DNA of 64,000 bases from Bacteroidales bacterium (lineage in GTDB: Bacteria; Bacteroidota; Bacteroidia; Bacteroidales; UBA10428): NCBI GenBank assembly GCA_016933335.1, contig JAFGBD010000046.1, positions 1-64,000 on the forward strand. Reading direction: 5' to 3'. A program made the position numbers and the translations under genes. Every line of letters begins with the position of its first letter. The stretch's first letter is position 1. Positions 60,544 through 64,000 of the stretch are shown here, piece after piece. The notes below the pieces were generated by a model that was given only the letters and a program-made list of their open reading frames with translations, was not told the DNA's origin and made no database searches.

Positions 60544-63500
60544 TCATATTTTGATCCCCATAAACAACACATCATCTACCTGCGGATAATCTTCCTTCCA
60601 GATGTTGAATGTGTTTTTAACATGATTGTATTGCTCATCCATGGGTTTTTTATTAATATCCTCCAGCAGGTTTTTCAGTCTGACCATTTTAAACTTTTTA
60701 CCCATCGGACCACCGAACTGATCAGGATAACCATCTGAAAACATATAGATGAGATCACCGTGACTTAACTGTATTCCTTCATCCTGAAATTCTTTTTCCG
60801 ATTTATCATAGTGGCCCCCGACAGATCTTCTGCTGCCTTTAATATAGTATTCTTCACTATCCTTATAAACAATCATTGGACGCATGGCTGAGGCATACCT
60901 GACATAATTGGTCTTCAGATTTATCTCACAGACTATGATATCCATACCGTCAGTGGCTTTATCGGCCTCGACATTCTGATTGAGCGTATTCCTGAGTTCC
61001 AGATCCAGGCTTCTCAGTATATCTGACGGAGATCTTGTATCTTCCCTTGAACAGATATCCTTTATGAGTGTTGTTCCAATCATCGACATGAACGCACCCG
61101 GAACACCATGGCCTGTTGAATCTGCACAGACTATGATAAATTTTGAATCAGCAACTCTGTCATACCAGTAAAAATCTCCGCTGACGATGTCCCTGGGCTG
61201 ATAAAAAACAAAAGCACCTGCAAAATTTTGCTGCAGCCGTTTCAATGGAGGCAATATACTTGCCTGGATTCTTTGGGCATAATTGATGCTGTCTGTAATG
61301 TCCCTGTTTTTGATTTCAATTTCTTCCTTTTGCTCAACGACTTCTTTGGTTCTTTCGGCAAGACTTTTTTCAAGAAATTCCTGAAGCTGCTTTTGCTTTC
61401 TTTCTCTTATTTTAATGATCAGTATGACAATCAGGACAAGGATAAGTGAAGACAGCAGAATAAACCAGGCTGTTTTATAAAACGGAAGTTTTATCCTCAG
61501 GTTAAAGACTTCAGGGATTGTCTGGCTGTAAGCATCCCTGTAAAATGACCTTACCATGAAACGATACCTGCCATCCTGGACCCTTGGATAAATAACATAA
61601 TTCAGGCTGGTAGTCTCAGACCAGTCCGGATCATAACCATCAAGCTTATACTGGTACCTCACCGACTCAGGATCACGATAATTAAGGCCAATGAATTCAA
61701 TTCTTATTTTATATCTTGCGTATGGCAACAGAATGGTTTCGCTCAGATCGAAAGGTTTATCATTGATGAAGATCCTCATGATATTGGTCTGAGGGGGAAT
61801 GGAAGTCTTTATATCCTTATCCGGATCATACTTTATCAAACCTTCGGTTGTACCAAAATACAGGTTATTACCGGCATCTCTGAATACACTGTTTTGATTG
61901 CAATCGCCTGTTATTCCTTTTTCAACATCATAGATGTATTTTGAAAATTCAGGGATGTTTATCCTGGTAATCCCCAGCCGGTGTCCCACCCAGATACTGC
62001 CTTCATCTGACGCAATGATGCTGTATGCAAAATCAGACTTTAATCCCTCATGGGTGGTAAAATTAACAATGGTATCATCTCCGAAATAGCAGACTCCTGC
62101 ACCATATGTTGAAGCCCAGATATGACCGTTCATATCCTGTGTAACGGAATTGAAATCAATCTCATAATTGCCTGTTGAAAAACGTTTTTTAATCTCCCCG
62201 AATACATCGATGGAATATATGCCATCGGCCTGTGTAGCAAATAACAGATTATTCTCGTTGTCAATGAATACATGTTCGATAACGTTATGGGGAAGTCCGT
62301 TGATCGTGCTGTAATGGACCCTGTCACCAGTGGAAAGATTAAAATAATAGATTCCCTCATTGGTGGCGGCATAAAGAATGTTTCCATCACCGGTTATCGA
62401 ATTGATTGATCTGCCGAGTGAATTTGCAATGTATGAGAATCTCGAAATTTTTTCTGACGGCAGATCCATTTTATATAAACCGCTTTTTTCAGTGCCAATC
62501 CACAAAGTTCTGGCTTTGTCATAAAACAAAGCGGTTACACTCTCGCCTGGCAGACCTTTTCCTGTGTCAAAGATTTTTTCAGCATGACCTGAGCCGGCAC
62601 GAACCTTTAATAAGCCTTCCCTGCCTCCAAGCCACAGTATGTCTTCCTGCACAGCAATAGAGGTGATATTATTGGAAAATCCATTGATCTGGTAATTAAA
62701 AAAAGTAATGGCATCACTCAGAAATAATGCCAGACCATCTCCATAGGTGGCGATCCAGATATTACCTTCCCTGTCCTCAAACACATTTTTTATGGAATTG
62801 CTGGTCAGGCCGTTGTTTTTATCATAATTCACAAAATCATTAATTTTTCCGGCCGTATCAGGAATTTGAAATTTATAAACACCATCCCTGAGGGTGCCTA
62901 TCCATACGTTATTCCCTGCATCCTTAAAAACGGACTGCACATTGAGATTCCCAAGGTTCTTATCCACACCAATTTTATTCAGCCTGTAAGTCTGATCCTT
63001 TTTCAGTGAGAGCAGATATATTCCTTCATCTTCGGTCCCGATCCAGAACTCATTCCTGTCGGTATCCGGTTTTATAACCTGGATTTTTATAAAATTCAGC
63101 TCTTCAATTCTTATGTACATCTGGATTTCAGGATCACCTGATTGATACCTGTAAATTTCGAGGCCATTTTGGGTACCCGTAAACAACAGGTCATCCTTAA
63201 GGGTGAGTGCGGTTATTAGTTTGTTATCCGGCTGGCTGAGCAGTCTCTTTTTTTCTGCCAGGTTTTCAATGACCAGAATTCCGTTATTCATTGTTGAAAC
63301 AAGCATCCTGCCTTGCTCATCTTCAGAAAAACCGGTAATTGTGCTTTTTACGGATTCCAGTGTTTCTACCAGCGCAAATTTTTTTCCATCGTAATAACAT
63401 ATTGCCCCGTTTTGAAATCCAAACCATAAGTCCCCGTCTTCTTCCTTATAACTGATATTGACCACATCTTTCTTTAGTATATCAATACCATTGTCACTAT

Positions 63501-63717
63501 AAAAATTAAAACCATCGAATTTACACAGGCCTTCACCGGTACCAATCCATATGAATCCGTTCCTGTCCTGATTGATGGTATATACAAACGGATGGCAAAT
63601 GCCTTGCTGGATCCCGAGTTTTTTAAACTTAAAGCTTTGCGGGGTGATTGATGCGGAGTGAATAAAAAAAAGTATGAAGATGCTGATAATTAGTTTTCCT
63701 GTTGCTGGTTTATTCAT
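60544..63717 (-). CDS. Two-component-propeller sensor with SpoIIE-type phosphatase output
   Basis: 1057 residues. A signal peptide is followed by beta-propeller repeats (~30-660) with the regulator-propeller motif (NRDGFIWIGT-like: NQDRNGFIWIGTGEGLCKFD, DREGNIWIATYGDGLALF), a Y_Y_Y domain (~680-750), one transmembrane helix (~765-787), a coiled coil (~790-830) and a SpoIIE/PP2C domain from TDSINYAQRIQASILPPLKR to the end. Metal ligands are visible in DIVSGDFYWYD, ADSTGHGVPGAFMS and FSDGYPDQFGG. The propeller would sense a periplasmic ligand and the cytoplasmic phosphatase would act on a partner. The operon continues to the incomplete gene at the window edge. Confidence 0.85.
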   Translation of the reverse strand: MNKPATGKLIISIFILFFIHSASITPQSFKFKKLGIQQGICHPFVYTINQDRNGFIWIGTGEGLCKFDGFNFYSDNGIDILKKDVVNISYKEEDGDLWFGFQNGAICYYDGKKFALVETLESVKSTITGFSEDEQGRMLVSTMNNGILVIENLAEKKRLLSQPDNKLITALTLKDDLLFTGTQNGLEIYRYQSGDPEIQMYIRIEELNFIKIQVIKPDTDRNEFWIGTEDEGIYLLSLKKDQTYRLNKIGVDKNLGNLNVQSVFKDAGNNVWIGTLRDGVYKFQIPDTAGKINDFVNYDKNNGLTSNSIKNVFEDREGNIWIATYGDGLALFLSDAITFFNYQINGFSNNITSIAVQEDILWLGGREGLLKVRAGSGHAEKIFDTGKGLPGESVTALFYDKARTLWIGTEKSGLYKMDLPSEKISRFSYIANSLGRSINSITGDGNILYAATNEGIYYFNLSTGDRVHYSTINGLPHNVIEHVFIDNENNLLFATQADGIYSIDVFGEIKKRFSTGNYEIDFNSVTQDMNGHIWASTYGAGVCYFGDDTIVNFTTHEGLKSDFAYSIIASDEGSIWVGHRLGITRINIPEFSKYIYDVEKGITGDCNQNSVFRDAGNNLYFGTTEGLIKYDPDKDIKTSIPPQTNIMRIFINDKPFDLSETILLPYARYKIRIEFIGLNYRDPESVRYQYKLDGYDPDWSETTSLNYVIYPRVQDGRYRFMVRSFYRDAYSQTIPEVFNLRIKLPFYKTAWFILLSSLILVLIVILIIKIRERKQKQLQEFLEKSLAERTKEVVEQKEEIEIKNRDITDSINYAQRIQASILPPLKRLQQNFAGAFVFYQPRDIVSGDFYWYDRVADSKFIIVCADSTGHGVPGAFMSMIGTTLIKDICSREDTRSPSDILRSLDLELRNTLNQNVEADKATDGMDIIVCEINLKTNYVRYASAMRPMIVYKDSEEYYIKGSRRSVGGHYDKSEKEFQDEGIQLSHGDLIYMFSDGYPDQFGGPMGKKFKMVRLKNLLEDINKKPMDEQYNHVKNTFNIWKEDYPQVDDVLFMGIKI

Positions 63718-63739
63718 GCTAGGGTTTTTTGCTGATCAC

Positions 63740-64000
63740 TCATTTAACTTTTGTTGCCCTGATCCCATAGTTATATTTGGGGACACCTCCGATCGGAATC
63801 ACATAGAAGGGTAATAATTCGCCATACTGGTTTCTGACATTAACAACCACATTGTTGTTACGTACCGGAGGATTTTTTCTTTTTATAAATTGTATATCAA
63901 GAGATTTGTTATGTTCTTCATCCAGGATTTTAAATTCATCTTCCACCCATACATCCTCATTTGACACTTTGCTCATCTGTCCCAGCCGGGCAACAGAGAC
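63740..64000 (-). CDS. Unrecognised protein, 3' end only (partial at window edge)
   Basis: The frame is open to the window edge and reads VSVARLGQMSKVSNEDVWVE near the cut, then ends ...YNYGIRATKVK at a TGA. An internal Met at 63976 would allow a 78-residue protein, but the upstream frame is open, so this is more likely the C-terminus of a longer one. The visible part is strand-rich (NNNVVVNVRNQYGELLPFYV) and Val/Asn-rich. I do not recognise it. It lies 22 bases before the SpoIIE sensor gene, in the same operon direction. Confidence 0.5.
   Translation of the reverse strand, partial: VSVARLGQMSKVSNEDVWVEDEFKILDEEHNKSLDIQFIKRKNPPVRNNNVVVNVRNQYGELLPFYVIPIGGVPKYNYGIRATKVK

Noticed and set aside
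1-64000. CRISPR array, prophage, insertion sequence, toxin-antitoxin or restriction system
   Set aside because: No transposase, integrase, cas, phage structural, methylase-nuclease or paired small toxin/antitoxin genes were recognised anywhere in the window.

Overview
This is a chromosomal stretch of a Bacteroidota bacterium, most likely class Bacteroidia. No rRNA is present, so a finer placement is not possible. The evidence is lineage-specific genes (the type IX secretion genes porX and sprE/porW, the gliding lipoprotein gldH, and a cargo protein with a C-terminal T9SS type A domain), gene orders I associate with the phylum (rsfS-ftsH-DUF2007-cdsA-psd, holB-ricT-gldH, porX-tsaE-ald), and -7 boxes of the TAnnTTTG type. 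Most of the window is ordinary core genome; the accessory material is concentrated in the first 16 kb and around the two tRNAs.

Layout. 1-2.7 kb: the end of an RND/MMPL exporter, an outer-membrane-lipoprotein-sorting-like protein, a decayed DUF2141 gene and a DUF1302-like outer-membrane barrel, which together look like an envelope lipid-export cassette. 2.8-6.5 kb: a FISUMP-domain remnant, then an arsenic-type operon on the minus strand (arsR, thioredoxin-like ArsE, ArsF, ArsG permease, ArsP-like permease) with two copies of a shared 18-bp operator. 6.5-10 kb: a membrane methyltransferase fusion, a DUF998 protein and a DHCW cupin behind a cluster of CTGAWT palindromes, next to an AraC-type membrane regulator. 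10-16 kb: tRNA-Pro with a partial 3'-end duplication, heptose-phosphate kinase, a five-unit tandem repeat in front of a GNAT/YoaP-type protein, a shortened NapH-like protein and a Na+/H+ antiporter with Usp domains.

16-33 kb: rluD, a T9SS cargo protein, a PASTA protein, birA, then rsfS-ftsH-DUF2007-cdsA-psd (ribosome hibernation, membrane proteolysis, phospholipid synthesis), an SLC12-like transporter, coaD, a thioredoxin-like lipid/envelope protein, a Nudix hydrolase, pyrE, a START-like protein and an ExbB/ExbD energy-transducing operon. 33-40 kb: tRNA-Ser with an odd 3' tail, ansA, tatD, cysK, cysE, proC and pgk. 40-51 kb: holB-ricT-gldH-trmB, an alkyltransferase-like protein, a NifU-domain protein, DUF3267, sprE/porW, porX, tsaE and ald. 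Here secretion/gliding components sit among housekeeping genes. 51-64 kb: a metallopeptidase lipoprotein, an efflux operon (adaptor, MacB-type permease, TolC) with no ATPase gene in it, glmM, an rluB-type pseudouridine synthase, and a large propeller-SpoIIE phosphatase sensor followed at the edge by an incomplete gene.

I did not find a clearly new multi-gene defence or mobile system, CRISPR array, prophage or insertion sequence. The observations most worth a second look are small: the duplicated ars operator, the 32-bp tandem repeats, the CTGAWT palindrome cluster, the tRNA-Pro 3'-end duplication, the internally deleted DUF2141 gene and the methyltransferase fusion.
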